Shown here: one piece after another, positions 21,870-34,110 of the stretch | Layout of the letters: each line of letters begins with the position of its first letter | How positions within the stretch are numbered: position 1 is the first letter of the stretch | NCBI GenBank assembly: GCA_015680685.1 | Contig: MNCI01000996.1 | Coordinates: 299,370-363,369 of the forward strand | DNA from: Gnetum montanum | Lineage: Eukaryota > Streptophyta > Gnetopsida > Gnetales > Gnetaceae | DNA: 64,000 nucleotides | Direction of reading: 5' to 3' | The notes under the pieces: model-generated | The model's database searches: none | Seen by the model: only the letters and a program-made list of their open reading frames with translations | What the model was told of the DNA's origin: nothing | Translations under genes and position numbers: made by a program

Positions 21870-22690
21870 GCTATGCTTGATTTTTAAAAAAGTCAAGGAA
21901 TACTCCAAACCTATTAGGGATGTTTAATAAAAAATGAAATTAGATCTATACACTACATTTTTAGTGAAAAATTTGGTTTTCCTAGTCCTACATGCTACCA
22001 ATATGGTCAATAATGATGGTATGTGGGCCCCATAGACCTAGGCAAAAATACCAATAGTTTCATACACTAGGAAAATGAAATATAAAATTAAATTGAGTTC
22101 ATACACTACTTTCTCTAGGAAAAATGAAATTTATGATTTAATACATTGTCAATCTTGCTCAAACAAGCTACCAGGTGGGCCCCACAGAGTCTAGGAAAGA
22201 TCATCAAAAGTCAAAAATGTTGTGGGAGTGAAATTGAGTATGAAATTAACTTCATATGCTACCTTTTGATGTGAAATTAACATCCATGGACTCATACACT
22301 GTCAAACTGGTCAGACAAGCTAATTGGTGGGTCCCACAACTCTAAATTTCATGCATCTATTTTTAAATATGTTGGGGCAATGAAATAAGAAATGAAATTA
22401 AGTTCAATTATCATTAAATCATTGAAAAATTATTTATATGACCTAATACACTATCAAACGTTTCAAACAGGCTATCTGGTGGATCCCACAAATCCAAAAC
22501 AAAGATACCAAGTGTCAAAATGATGAGAAAATGAAATTGAGAATGAAATAAGCTCAAACATGCTAGCAAGCTAGGAATCATGGTCAACATGCTACACAAA
22601 TTAATTAAACACACTATCATGTGGGTACCATAGCTCCAAAATTGAGATATCATGAGCCAAAAAAACTGTGCTAGTGAAATTAACAACTTG
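21870..22690. repeat. 152-bp tandem repeat array in P1
   Basis: The motif GTGGGNCCC or variants falls at 22023, 22175, 22327 and 22479, exact 152-bp steps, and again at 22621 (142 bp). Each unit also has ATACACTGTCAA, a GCTA phrase and GAAATGAAATT runs. Units before 22000 are more diverged. The 109-codon minus-strand frame here is a reading of the repeat. Confidence 0.88.
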
Positions 22691-23229
22691 TTTGCCATGA
22701 AAACATTGTCAACCAAGCCCATGATGCTTATGCATTGCCCCACTAGGTCAAATATGTTGGTGATAGTGATTATTTTTCTAGTTTGACTAATTTTGACATT
22801 GAAATATCATTATTTTATTAATTTTTTCCCTTTTTATCTAGTTATTACCTTTCTGGCCTCAAAATAACTAAGATAAAAAACTAACATTATTTTGACCTTG
22901 TTTAGCCATATTCTACATTAATTTATCTTATTTTGACATCATTTGAACCTTATTTTATGTTTTTTTACCTTGTTGTGACCTTATCTTCCCTTATTTTACC
23001 TTGTTATGACCTTATTTTACTTTATTGTACTCTATTATTACATTATTTTGCATTATTTTAACTTTGTTTGACAAAATTATATCATGTAGATGCCACTTGA
23101 TGTGCTTATGTTGATATGCAGCATTAAGCTAGAAATATATGAGAACAATTCAACTTAATTTTGGGCCTTGGTAATCCTTTTTAGTAATTTCAATCAATAA
23201 AATAACCTTGAATACTTGAACCTCAAGCC
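22691..23229. repeat. Low-complexity TTATTTTACC repeats
   Basis: From about 22790 to 23070 short units such as GACCTTATTTTACCTTGTTAT recur irregularly. No gene. This spacer lies between the 152-bp array and the pre-RT fragment. Confidence 0.6.
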
Positions 23230-23470
23230 TTGAAGCCTTTTGACCATATAATCTTAATATCTTGGAATGGTGTAACTACTTTTGACCATAAGGTTAGCAA
23301 CATCATAGATGATTCCTTTGTCAAAATCCCCATCTTAATCCCCAATGGTAAGAAAAAAGAATACCAAAAGCAATGTTCCTCACTTAAACCTCAATTTTCC
23401 CAAGACATCACCAAAGGCCTACAAGGTAATGTAAAAGCCTTCAGATGGCTCTTATTACATTTAACATTGA
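23230..23470 (+). pseudogene. Pre-RT pol fragment of P1
   Basis: CSSLKPQFSQDITKGLQGNV matches SSLKPQWAQDITKVLQDNIK of E20 (33740-33941, minus). In E20 that phrase directly precedes RT and ends in the VFSWSYEDMP motif, the usual region before RT in the Tat lineage. In P1 the match stops at VKAFRW and RT does not follow, so a deletion removed the remainder of pol. Confidence 0.8.
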
Positions 23471-24488
23471 CATGTTTGGTTTTAGAATTTTTGGCCTTTG
23501 TTTGTAGACTTGAAAAAATACTTAGCATTAATGGAACTCATAGTCTTTGACAAGTGAGCCTACATGATTTTCTATTGCTTTGACATCTCAAAACACTACA
23601 AACATTATATAAATCTACAAAGCAAGATAAAGAGTTCTTAACTTCTATCAATTGTAACTTATGGTGGCCTATATTTCCTTATTTTCTCATATAAAATTTT
23701 GTAATCTCTAGGGTATTTGAATTGTTTTCTTGTTCTTTCTGAGTTATGATTATAGGATAAGCCTAGAGTTGTCACAGAGGTGTGGCTCATTACAATAACA
23801 AGTTACCAGGTGATCTTAACACATGAGATTTGACTAGCTTGTTCACCTATACCAATAGTACCTACCTCATATCACTTTCATTATTCTTTTATAGCCAATA
23901 TTCATTCATCAACTTTATCCTTCCTTACCATTTCTAACAATGAAAACCTATGTTTGACACACATATCATGGTCATATAACATCTTCTACTACATGCTTCT
24001 TCAATCAAGTTCACTGAATCACTAGACTTTTCATTCAGTGAGTAAACAAAAATTTGGCCTTCCCATTAAAACCTAAAGAAGGTTTCATTCTTTTTAAAAA
24101 AGAAGGGAAGAAATGATAATAAAGTCAAGAGGCCAATGTAGCCTCTAAACATTATTAGTAGCCAATTGTTCAAGCATGAAGCATGAAGACCTTGGCAACC
24201 ATTAAGCACATCACTATGCCATGACCATGGTGTTAAAACATTTGGAATTATTTGTTGGTCTATTTGACCATCATTTCAATAGCTAATATAGCCATGACCT
24301 CACTCAAAAATTTTTATCATCACATGTTGACCTTAGCTCATCCACCATGAGCACTCCTTGGCATGATTCAATAACTATAGAATCAAGTGTGGAGAGAGAA
24401 GTGTTGGTCATGAACATACAATGGTGTTTCACATTCTTTGTTGATGTCTTTCTAATAAATACTTAAAAAATCAACAAATAGGGGCCAA
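23471..24488 (+). other. 3' internal region of P1
   Basis: No gene seen. The last 500 bp (about 24000-24488) match the reverse complement of 29674-30200 in E20, for example CTTGGCATGATTC against TTTGGCATGGTTC, just before the 3' LTR. The final AAATAGGGGCCAA serves as a polypurine tract before the LTR at 24489. Confidence 0.65.
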
Positions 24489-25480
24489 TCAAACACCTCA
24501 AAGAAAATTTCATGATGAATAGTAAAGTCTTGAAGCCAAAATTGCATTGTAATTTCAGTTGGATTCAAGAGCAGAAATAAATTCCTTGATTTTCCATTGA
24601 AAGCTCACCTTGTAACCCTATTTTAATAAAATTATAGAGTATTTTAAACATGTAAAATGAAATTCATGATCCACATTGTCAAAAAAGCTATGGATTTCAT
24701 TAAGCTAGTGTAATTGATTTCATATTGGAAAACAAGATATGAATTTTTAGTGTAATTAAGTGTGTAATTGTTAAATACATTGTGATTAAATTTATTGCAA
24801 TAAAAATCCCTCATGATAAAAATGCTATACTTTTGGACTGTAAGAATGATAAAAAATGCTATGTAACTACCTCACCAAAAGATAACTTATGCAAAAATTG
24901 CAAATCAAAGGCCTATTTAAGCAAGATTCAACATCATTTTTAGGATCCTTTTCGACACATAGAAAAGACCCCTCTTTTGTTTTTTAGCAAGAAACACTTT
25001 TGGAGGTAAGCACAAAGAGACATTTTTAGCCTTTTACAATCTTTATCCAGTGTTAATAATAGATAATGAAGAAAACCTATTACAACATTTATTTTTAGAG
25101 CATATTGACCAAGATGAATGAATGTAAGGTAATTGTAGAACACACCCTACCTACCTTTATGTTTTAAAGAGGTCTTTGAAAATATTTATGTTTTCAACTT
25201 TTAAAAGCCAAATAATATATACTATCTAAAACTTTGTTTGTATTTTTTACAAAATTTAATATAGAATTTAAAATAAATTTTCCCACATTTTTTCATATTT
25301 CATGCAACATCTCTATGTTTTTTCTCGAATCTAGCATTGTATCTTGTATTTGCATGTCTGTGCCTATTCTTGTGTATTTTGCTGGTAATAAGTCTTTTAA
25401 GTCCTTAGGTAATCAGCAATACTACCTTAGGTGCCTTAGACTCTTTTCAAGGCTCATGAATTCTAAGGTAAACTTATTCC
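24489..25480 (+). repeat. 3' LTR of Tat element P1
   Basis: About 990 bp that align end to end with 25481-26587. It starts TCAAACACC where the family start is TGAAACACC, and it is preceded by a polypurine tract. Both copies contain the ACACACCCTACC phrase and an AACTATTCC-like end. Divergence is high, so it is old. Confidence 0.75.
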
Positions 25481-26587
25481 TAAAACACTTGAAAGAAAAT
25501 TCATGTTATGAATAAGAAGCTTGGTAGCCAAGACTTTAATTGTAGTTTTGGTAAAGATTCAAGAGTAGAAACAATTACCTTGTTTTCCTATTAAAAATCC
25601 TACCTTGTTGCCTTGTTCCAATGAAGTTTTGTATAAATTTTTATATCTAAATGAAATTTACGACTCACATGCTATGAATTTTATTTATTCCAACATTTGA
25701 AAGACAAAATGTTAAATACATTGCCAAATTTGATAGTAAAAGTCAAAAACATTGGTGACCCACACATTAAAATTTGAGCCATGAAGATAGCCCAAATACG
25801 TCACCAAATTTGGTAGAAATTATTCACACATTGGCAGCCCATATGCTACACTTTTGAATGGTAAAAATCATAGAAAATGTTGGTGTTTCAAAGCCAAAAA
25901 ATTAAAAACATTAGTAGATCACACACTCTATATTTTGACCATCAAAAGTATCATAAACATTGTGGAAAATGTCATAAACTAGCCAAAATCAAATTAATGA
26001 AGAATTAGCAAATCCATGGCCTATTTAAACCAAAATCTTCATCATTTTAAGGACTTTTAGATCATTTTGCATTTGGCCAAACTTGATGCTTTTGAAGCAA
26101 AGAAAGATTTGAGAGTCCATAGCCTTCCCCCTACCATAGATTATCATGAATAGAGAGAACCTATTGTGAATGATATTCAAGAGCATATCAGTTGAGACAA
26201 ATAAGTGTAGATCTAGTTACAAAACACACCCTACCATCTAGATCAAACTTTAAGGATATTTTTGGTGCTCTTAGGCTTTTTAAAGTCTACAATCTGTACT
26301 TTTTAAACCTTTATTTTTCACAAGTTTAATACAAAGTTTGTAGTCTTCTTTTCTTTATCACATTGTTTCTTCATTTCTTTGTTCTCAGATTTAGCTCTCA
26401 CATCACTGTTACATATGTTTTTTCTTGTTTACATTTACACACTTGGTAACAAACTCCCTAAGTCATCATGTGATCAACAAGACCATTTGAGGTGCTCCAG
26501 ATCCTTCTGATGCTCATGAATCTTGAAGTTAAACTATTCCATGCAAGATTTTTTAGTTTTTCAACATTGAAGTTTTCTATTGATATA
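25481..26587 (+). repeat. 5' LTR of Tat element P2
   Basis: About 1107 bp, starting TAAAACACTTGAAAG directly after the P1 LTR and ending CTATTGATATA. A primer-binding-site-like segment and leader follow, as expected for a 5' LTR. The tandem LTR-LTR junction lies at 25480/25481. Confidence 0.75.
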
Positions 26588-26612
26588 GTTTCTAACATTA
26601 GAAGAAGGACCT
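26588..26612 (+). other. Primer-binding-site region of P2
   Basis: GTTTCTAACATTAGAAGAAG followed by GACC. The same segment follows the LTR in E20 (TTTTTGGCATTAGAAGAAGG, minus), A (TTTTTTGGTGCTAGAAGTAG) and N (TTTTTTGGTGCTTGAAAAAG). The conservation marks it as the primer site. The primer tRNA was not assigned. Confidence 0.6.
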
Positions 26613-26739
26613 CCACCTTGCTTCTCATCCCAAAGCCAATTTGTACAAACATTTAACTACCTATTTGTACTTTTAAAAAGTTGTTTTAAAGTTTTTCAAA
26701 ACCTATTGTGTGAAACCATAGCTAGTTTTAGCCTTAAAA

Positions 26740-27260
26740 ATGACATTTACATTATAATTTTTATAGTGTAGTATGCAATGTTGCCCCTATTCACTACACT
26801 TTACAAATTCAAAAATTAATTTTTATTATTGCAATACACAATGCTACAATAGCTCTCAACTCTTAGTACTTTAAAAATTAATTTTTTGCAATTGTAGTTC
26901 ACAACACTACCCCTATTTCCTAAATTTTTATCTTAAATATTTATTTATATAGTTGTAGTGCATATTTCCTTTCCCTTTTTTGTACTTACAATATACAAAG
27001 TTTTCTTTACTCTTTTACATAAGCTAAAAACTATTTATATATTTCCTAGCTTTTTCAAATACTTTAGAAAAAATTAAAGAATTTTATTTTTATTGTTATA
27101 GTTGTTTTGTAAGCTATTTTTGTGATTTTAAACTTTCACACACTATAGCTTTGCAAGCTATAGTCTCACAAGCTATATCTTCACATGTTGGAGCTCTTAC
27201 ACATTAGATCTCCCACAAGCTACACCTTCACAAGCTGCACTTTCACACATTAAGATTTTT
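26740..27260 (+). repeat. Leader tandem repeats of P2
   Basis: Two arrays. At 26740-26975 a unit of about 70-75 bp with TTGTAGTNCACAA and CTACCCCTATT phrases occurs about three times. At 27125-27260 a unit of about 18-20 bp of the form TTCACAAGCTACAC recurs about seven times with variation. Both lie between primer site and gag. Confidence 0.7.
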
Positions 27261-27429
27261 GTACATCAAAAGCCTTATATATTAAGACTTGTAAACCCTA
27301 TTTAAACCATTTAAACCTTTAATAGATTTTCACAATACCTTGGCTACACTATTTATGCCTTTTCATTACTCAACCATTTTACCACACAATATTGTACATA
27401 GTATCTCAAAATAGGAAGCTCTTCACATT

Positions 27430-28171
27430 TGCAATCCTAAGGATCTAGTTATCATAGAGCAAAGACAATCTTTTAGATTCCTAGGAGAACACCTAACCTA
27501 CACAAATATTAATGAAGAATATTACAACTTCATTTATGCAAAAATGTAAGTTGGCCTGCTATCCCACATGCGGAATTAGAATTTAAACTTCAATTTGTGA
27601 TTATTCAAAAAAATGGGAAGGGGTATATTTTCTTTCCATATGACCATATTGAACTAATAGAGTATCATATGTGAATGTTAGTACAATTAGTGAATATTGA
27701 TGAAGCATGTAAGGAAGTTAGCTTAGATAAAATCCAAGATGATTAAGATAACTTCAAAGCTAAGCATGAGCCTGATACATTCATAGGGGATCTCTTCCAG
27801 TAATCTATCCACAAAGTCATCATTGCCAACTCTATAACTACCATCTAAGTGATAAACTATGCATCTCTTATAACCTATATGAATATAGTTTCTTAACCTA
27901 CCTCATTTTCTTTTGTATCTAGCTCAAATATCCTTGGCCACAACACACCAATATCAACTAGTTTCTTACTCTACCTCCCTATTTACATTATTGTCTTTTG
28001 CAACTCAGCCTTATTTAGTGTGACCATCACCAATGATATCTACGACACCATCTCCTTTTGTCATCCTAGTGGGTCCCTCTTTAAGATCCTAAGTATCACA
28101 AGCCTTTCCTACCCCCTTTTTTCCCTTCATTATACATGTTCTACTTCAAACATCCTTCTTCCTATTCAACC
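27430..28171 (+). pseudogene. gag N-terminal part of Tat element P2
   Basis: Broken frames read NPKDLVIIEQRQSFRFLGEH then NEEYYNFIYAKM. These match the gag starts of A (YYPKDPTMVECR, EYHYNYICAKI) and N (HEYYNFFCAKIQVGLL). The reading continues poorly to 28171, where E20 interrupts it. The remaining gag resumes at 48737. Gag of the Tat lineage forms the particle. Confidence 0.72.
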
Positions 28172-29657
28172 TGTTGGCACTGGAAATTTTGGTTACTTGA
28201 ACAAAAATCCAAAAACCCAAGCACCAAAATAGTTTTAACCTTGAATCCCAAGGGATTCTAAAAATAGGATTCAAGGCACCTTATACAGTCTAGTTGATCC
28301 CTTAGGGACTTATGAAACTGTAAATAGAAATGCAAATGGAAATGTAAATGGATTTGAAAATGAAAATAGAAATGAAAATGAAAAAAAAATAAAGTTGAAG
28401 TTGCAAATATTGAATGAAAACAAGCACAGAAATGGAAATTTAAACTAAAATTTACTTAACATGAACTATAACTTTATTATAATGCAAATAAAGAATAAGC
28501 TTCACAAAGTATAGATTTCATGCTAAAAGCATAAGCAATTTGCTCACATAAGCTTGAAGTCCATTGGAGATGGTTGTTCTGTGTCAACTCCATGATCCAA
28601 ATTCTTCCTAGATCTAGTTCTGAGTAGCCTCCCATTGATTTCCACTAGAATAGATAATGATAGTTACAAGTGGTATTCCACTTTTGGGCACAGTAGTAGT
28701 ATGCAAGAGTTTCTATGTTTAGCATAATACCAATTTTTCTACTAAAGTGAAGGTAAGATTGCAATGGTGTTATGACTACAAAAATGTAAAAGTATTGTTT
28801 CTTGTATGTAGGTTTGGATAAAAATAAAGTATTTATATATGATATTTATAGGATATATTTGGCTATTTTTGGGCCTGTACACTACTTCCATAATTGTTGA
28901 CAAATTGGTATCAATTTGTATGTGTAGCAGTCATCAAATTCTAGTGTAGTCATCATTTATAGTAAGTCTGGTACATACTATAGCCACAAAATCCATCCAT
29001 TTACTATAAATAGTAAGTAGAGTTTTGTGACTATGTTAGCACCATCCATACTACATTGGCTTTGGTTGATTATGTTGAGGTTGTTGGAAATGCCAAAAAT
29101 TGATGAAAAATGTGGAGAGAGTTGGAAATTTTGGAAATTGTGAAGCCCATTAGGAAATGTTGTGATTGGTGGAGAATGCTATCTACATTGGTCATTGAAT
29201 ACTTGGGATGACTACACTGGCCACTATTGAAAAAATGAAAATTCCAACAATTTCAACATTGCACTTCTACTAGCTCTTAGTGGTGACTATGCTTGTCACT
29301 ATCATCTTCTAAAATAGAAAATAACTTCTTGTCTACTATAGCACCACGTCTACTATAGTACTAATCAAAATTGATGGTTGTAGCATAGTTGGGGCTATAC
29401 CCCTACAAAAACTCATAGAAATGCCAATTTTAGTCATTTCCAAGGTCTTTTCAACCTTCCCAAACCCAAATATAGATATGAGATACCTTTTTCTACTTGG
29501 GAAGCGAAGCAATAATAGCTTTTGGAATATTTTTTGGTTCCCCAAAAGTTAAAATATGCAAGATCATAGCTCATGGACTACATATCTCACATTTACAATG
29601 TATCTTTGTCTCAAGTTGGGAAATGAAGGTTGTATCATCAATTTTGGTGGTGTTTCA
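28172..29657 (-). repeat. 3' LTR of E20
   Basis: 1486 bp from TGTTGGCACTGG to GGTGGTGTTTCA, i.e. TGAAACACC to CCAACA on the minus strand. It is colinear with 47293-48736 and inverted relative to 52881-54073. It contains an A-rich AAATGGAAATGTAAATGG stretch near 28325-28400 and a short CTACTATAGCACCA copy of the leader minisatellite near 29333. Confidence 0.88.
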
Positions 29658-29673
29658 TTTGCTCCTCTTTTTT
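29658..29673 (-). other. Polypurine tract of E20
   Basis: AAAAAAGAGGAGCAAA on the minus strand, directly before the LTR start TGAAACACC. Confidence 0.85.
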
Positions 29674-30759
29674 GATGTTTGGAGGATTGACCCAAGAGAC
29701 ATCGACAAATAATACAAAACACCACTATAGGTCCATCACCAATGTTCTCTCTTCATGCCTAATCTATTAGAGTCGAACCATGCCAAAGAGTAGTTATGAT
29801 GATGATGGAATAAAGTTATGGTAAGGACTATCATTGGCTATGGAGAAATGGTCATGAGGATTAACAATGAGTATCATATATGGACATCATGGCTATGATA
29901 TGGCACTAACATGTTGATCGATTGATAAAGGCTTTGCACTTTGTAGTTTGAAGTGTTGGCCACTTGGCAATGTGCTTGAGGAACCAACACCTCACTTCAA
30001 GGTTTCTTTGGCCATTAGGCTTCTAATTTTTCATGTTTGAAGCCAATGTTTTGTCTTTTTGGGCCTCATTGGAAATTTTCTTTCCCCATTTTTTTGTGGG
30101 GGTAAAACCTTCATTGGGTTTTTTTGCCAAGGCCAGTTTTGATTTGGTTTTCCCATTGAGTGAGATGTGTTACACTTGATGGCATAGATGAGATGTGTTA
30201 CATTCAAGTGGACTTGATGATGAAGCATGATGAAGAGATTTCATATGACCGTAGTGCATGAGTATCAACATTATTATTCAAGGTAAGGAGGATTATAATC
30301 AAACTATGGGGTTGGGCTCAAGGGAATGGTAATGGGAATGATATGAGACAAGAACTCTTAATATGGTGGGATAAAATCATTGAATCTTGTGCATTGAGGT
30401 CATGTGGTAACTTGTTTCCATAGTAAGTTGCATCTTCACAATGACTTCAAGATTCATCCTATAAGCACAACTCCAAGAGGATAAGAAGAACCAAGAAAAG
30501 AAGACATGTTGTCATGTTACAATGTATATGGCCACATATAATAAAACTAGGCTACCAAGGTCATCAATGTTGCTAGTTTAAGGTTGTGATAGGCCATGTT
30601 GCTAGTTTAAGGTCTTAGTAGGTCATAGAAAGATGTTCTTTTGTTGAGAAAAGGATGTCATGTAGGCTTGCTTATTGTTGGCTATGAAGATCATTGACAT
30701 CATTTATGGGCAATATGTAGTAAGGATTTAGATAGGAGTGAGGATTGGCCAATAAATTC
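29674..30759 (-). other. Spacer between integrase and 3' LTR of E20
   Basis: No gene recognised. The part next to the LTR is shared with P1 (24000-24488). Two copies of GCTAGTTTAAGGT with GATAGGCCATG lie at 30570-30630 and belong to the dispersed GGCC-repeat family. Confidence 0.55.
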
Positions 30760-31800
30760 CCATTCATCTCTACTATTTAGTAGGCCCTATTTTTGTAGGC
30801 CTTGGTGATCAAGAAAGGTCCTTCCCAGTTGATTGAGAATTTGTCCACATGCTCACAAATGACCTTGAGGACTAGGTCCCCTTCCTTGATCATACACTTG
30901 CTTAAGTTATGATGGTGTTGTTGTTTCTACCTCTCATAATAGCATTTGATGTAAGCAAGAATTAGTAGTTATTGCTCCTCCACCAAGTCTAGGTCCATGG
31001 TATGCAATGTATTATTCTATTTATCATTTATGAAGTCTGATAAGGCCACTTGGAGTGATGGTGCCTATAATTCAAGAGGTAAAATAGCTTCAGAACCATA
31101 AACAAAGCTATACGAGGTTACACCTATTGTGGTATGATATGTTTTTAGGTAGACCCAAAGTACATGGACAAGCCTCTCATACCACCTATGTTTACTATTA
31201 TTAAGCATTTTCTTTACTACATTTATGATAGCCTTATTGCTTACCTCAGCATGTCCATTGGCTTGCAGGTGGTATGACACTGAGAAGGAATCCTTAATGC
31301 CTAGGTTGTCACAAAAGCATTTTGTTTCTTGGATACTAAACTATGGTCTATTGTCTATGACTATGGTGATATGTATGATAAAATGGACTGCTTTGTTATC
31401 CAAAATGAATCTACAAACTTGTTTAGATGTGGCCTTCCTTAAGGGAATATCCCCAACCAACTTAGTAAAGTATTCAATTGTAGTGATGATGAAGCTATGA
31501 CCTGTGCAAGATTTAGGCATTATAGGTTTGATGAAATCCAATTCCCATTAGTGAAATCACTAAGTAATTTAAGTAGTGTGTAACTCAATTTGTAGTACAT
31601 GTATAAGGTTACTATGATGTTGGTATGTATCAAAAGTTTTGACCTCCTATAGATAGTTGCTTTTCATATAGGAACAGTAATAGCCTAACTATCTAATTTG
31701 AGTGGCCATAGCTCTAGGTCCTATATGTCCCCCACATACACCCTTGTGAACCTACTCCAGGACTATGTAGGTTTTAGTTTTATCCAAGCATGCTAACAAT
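30760..31800 (-). pseudogene. Integrase of E20
   Basis: Reading from 31800 leftward: a degraded zinc-binding part (VHKGVCGGHIGPRAMATQIR), the core with LDFIKPIMPKS as the first Asp region, VIDNRPxFSI as the second (Asn after Asp), and YHLQANGHAEVSNKAIINVV with the catalytic Glu present. SEAILPLEL and WEGPFLITKAY (GPF module, near 30800) complete it. The enzyme inserts element cDNA. Stops and frameshifts disrupt it, yet the Glu is retained, unlike in the Athila and chromovirus copies. Confidence 0.87.
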
Positions 31801-31859
31801 GTGCCACCATAGGACCATTGACATAATGTGTTATTGTCTACTATGACATACTATTTTGA

Positions 31860-32480
31860 TCATTTAAGTATAATATCCTTTTAAGAAGTATTTTGGCATT
31901 GTGAAAGTTCATCATGCATAAGGTAAAGCTCAATATCATCATACCAATCCCTTGCAAGAGTAGTATGGACTAAAGCCATGAAGGTTTCCTCAACACTATA
32001 CGTGATGGAAATAGCATAGTTCACGGTCAATGTGAACAACTTGCTAAACACATCTAGCATCATGTAAAGGGCTACCATTGCAATTGCATTGACTATAGTA
32101 TTCTCATTTTTGGGGTACATTTTGGATATCAACATCTATAAATTGTTGTAGTAGTTGCTTTCCTAGGTCATAGTAAGGTTGCAGATGTTTGGGTTTACAA
32201 GTGTAAACCTTGGTTACTTGGTTAACCACAACTTGTAAATCACCTTTGATTATTAAGCATTTGATTCCTAGATCACAAGCTACAATCATCCATCTAATTA
32301 AACCATCATAATATTCTATATTTTTGTTGCATAAAAACTCAAAATGATAAGCAAAGGGTTGGATTTCACCAAATAGGAAGGTTATAAAGGTAGTGGCACT
32401 GGCCCCATGGGTAGTTGAAGCTCCATCAAACTACATGACCCCCTTATAACCCTTAAGTGCTTGGCTAACAATGTTAAGAT
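31860..32480 (-). pseudogene. Second (archaeal-type) RNase H and linker of E20
   Basis: FDGASTTHGASATTFITFLF is followed by YYDGLIRWMIVACDLGIKCL and KGDLQVVVNQVTKVY. This resembles the D-G-S..., E-Y-x-A-L... and GDSQLVVNQV motifs of the additional RNase H that is diagnostic of the Tat lineage. A Tyr-Asp stands where Glu-Tyr is expected. The linker toward integrase (LISKMYPKNENTIVNAIAMV) fits the usual HVPRxxNxxADALA region. The extra domain is the main reason for the Tat call. Confidence 0.8.
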
Positions 32481-32559
32481 GTTCACCTAGATACGTAGGA
32501 TTTATGATTACATGGTCATCAGTAGGTGAAACTATAAGTTGTACTACTATAGCTTAACC

Positions 32560-32975
32560 TTTTGTTAAGGACTAAGAGACATAATGAAGGTAAAACTCCA
32601 CTATTATGGCTTTCCATTGGGCTATATGACTAATCATAGATGTTGGTTGTTATGGCTCTAAGTACATTATCCTTGCAAATGATGTTGACCTGGCTCCTAA
32701 AGAGGTAGTGTCTCCACTTCTTCAATGAGAAGACTAGTGCTAGATAATACTTCTTTACTTCAACATATTAGGTGTCATGGACAACTAATGCATGGATAAG
32801 GTAGTATACTAGAATATCCACTCCATCATCTCATATTTGATAGAGTAGAGAGGCAATAGACATGTCAAAGATGGAAAGTTAGATGTAAAATAGTTTACCC
32901 TCTTATGGAGGATAGACTATTGGTAGTTGTGCAAAGTCTTGCTTAAGGTTTTCAAAGGCCTCTTGGCATTGAGCC
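32560..32975 (-). pseudogene. First RNase H of E20
   Basis: Translated with breaks: LSIFDMSIASLLYQI, VYYLIHALVVHDT, VEVKKYYLALVFSLKKWRHY and then VNIICKDNVLRAI. These follow the pattern of the standard Ty3/gypsy RNase H adjoining RT. It degrades the RNA template. Many stops. Confidence 0.75.
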
Positions 32976-33760
32976 ATTCACTCATACTGAACTTCTTTCT
33001 TAAGCAAGTGTTGTATGAGTTGTAACTTATCTATAAGCCTAGTGATGAACCTATGAATAAATTGCAATCTTTCTTGCAATCCTTGAAACTCATTAAGGTT
33101 AGTAGGTACTACCAAATTGCATATGACCTTAACCTTATCAAGATTTACATGTATCCCTATTTTAGATACTACAAAGCTAAGCATTGTACTAGTCTTGACA
33201 CTGAAAACACACTTCTTGGGATTAAGCCTAAGCTCATACTTGAGCCATTGTATAATTACAAGATCTAGGTCATTGACATAGTTGTTGGAACTTAATGACT
33301 ATATCGTCTATGTAATCATTGAGCAAACCTAAGATATACATCATGGTTTATTGGTAGGTTGCGCATACATTCTTAAGGCCAAAAGGAATCATGGTATAGT
33401 AAAATGTACCCCAAGGGGTCATGAAGGCAATATTAGGTTAGTGCTCTTTGTTGATCCTAATTTGGTTGTATCTTGAGAACTCATTCATAAAGGATAATAA
33501 GGCATGTCCAGCCATAGTATTGATAAGTTGATAAATACTACACAAAGGAAATCCATCCTTGATGGTTGCCTTATTGAGGTCTCAAAATTCAATGCAAATG
33601 TGAATACTCCCATTTTTCTTAGGGACTACCACTATATTGGATAGCCATTCCTCATAATGAAGAACTATAATGAAACTAGCTTGGTATAAATTTGTGATTT
33701 CATCACAAACTACCAAGGTCAAATCAAGTCTAATCTTGTGAACCTAATACTTAACTGGTC
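32976..33760 (-). pseudogene. Reverse transcriptase of E20
   Basis: The motifs are VVVPKKNGSIHICIEF, DLNKATIKDGFPL, FMNEFSRYNQIRI (Asn in place of the usual first catalytic Asp region LDxFSGYNQI), MIPFGLKNVCATYQ, and YIDDIVI with the Asp pair. The thumb region continues as VSKIGIHVNLDKVKVICNLV, then to RNase H. Several frameshifts. Confidence 0.87.
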
Positions 33761-34110
33761 TAATGCTAGGATCAAGTATAATATTGTGTTGTACTAAGTG
33801 TGGGTCTAGCCTTGGCATATCCTCATATGACCAAGAAAAGACCTTAATGTTATCTTGTAGGACCTTGGTGATGTCTTGAGCCCATTGAGGTTTTAGTGAG
33901 GAACTTAATTTTAAGATTTTCTCCTCACCACTATGTGTCATGATAGGAACCTCAACTAGAGATTCTTTAGTTATGTTACTAGCCTTAAGGTTAGGGGTCT
34001 TAACTAGGTTCTTAGGCCACTCTAAAGGTTTTTCAACTAAGGATATGTGGTTGACAAGACTCTTAGGCTCAAGATCTAAATAATCAGGCTTAATATATTA
34101 TTTAACATCA
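33740..34110 (-). pseudogene. Pre-RT region of E20 pol
   Basis: The open stretch 33744-33941 reads SSLKPQWAQDITKVLQDNIK then VFSWSYEDMPRLDPHLVQHN, the usual segment before Tat RT. Upstream, LEWPKNLVKTPNLKASNITK and KESLVEVPIMTHS extend the frame with few breaks to about 34110. The first phrase recurs in P1 at 23390-23450. Confidence 0.85.

Larger units (their letters stand above)
17546..25480 (+). mobile_element. Tat-lineage Ty3/gypsy element P1 (5' part missing)
   Basis: From left to right: C-terminal gag and protease, a spacer with 32-bp repeats, the last exon of the antisense gene, a 152-bp tandem array, a short pre-RT fragment, a 3' internal region and a 3' LTR. RT, RNase H and integrase are deleted. 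The 5' part was separated by the chromovirus B insertion and is not in the window. Assignment to Tat rests on similarity to E20, which has dual RNase H domains. Confidence 0.78.

Noticed and set aside
22414-22743. 109-codon minus-strand open frame with membrane-like segments
   Set aside because: It lies entirely in the 152-bp tandem array, and its hydrophobic repeats follow that period.
28167-28171. Possible target-site duplication of E20 (CAACC with GAATC at 48737-48741)
   Set aside because: Only three of five positions agree. The insertion is supported by gag continuity instead.
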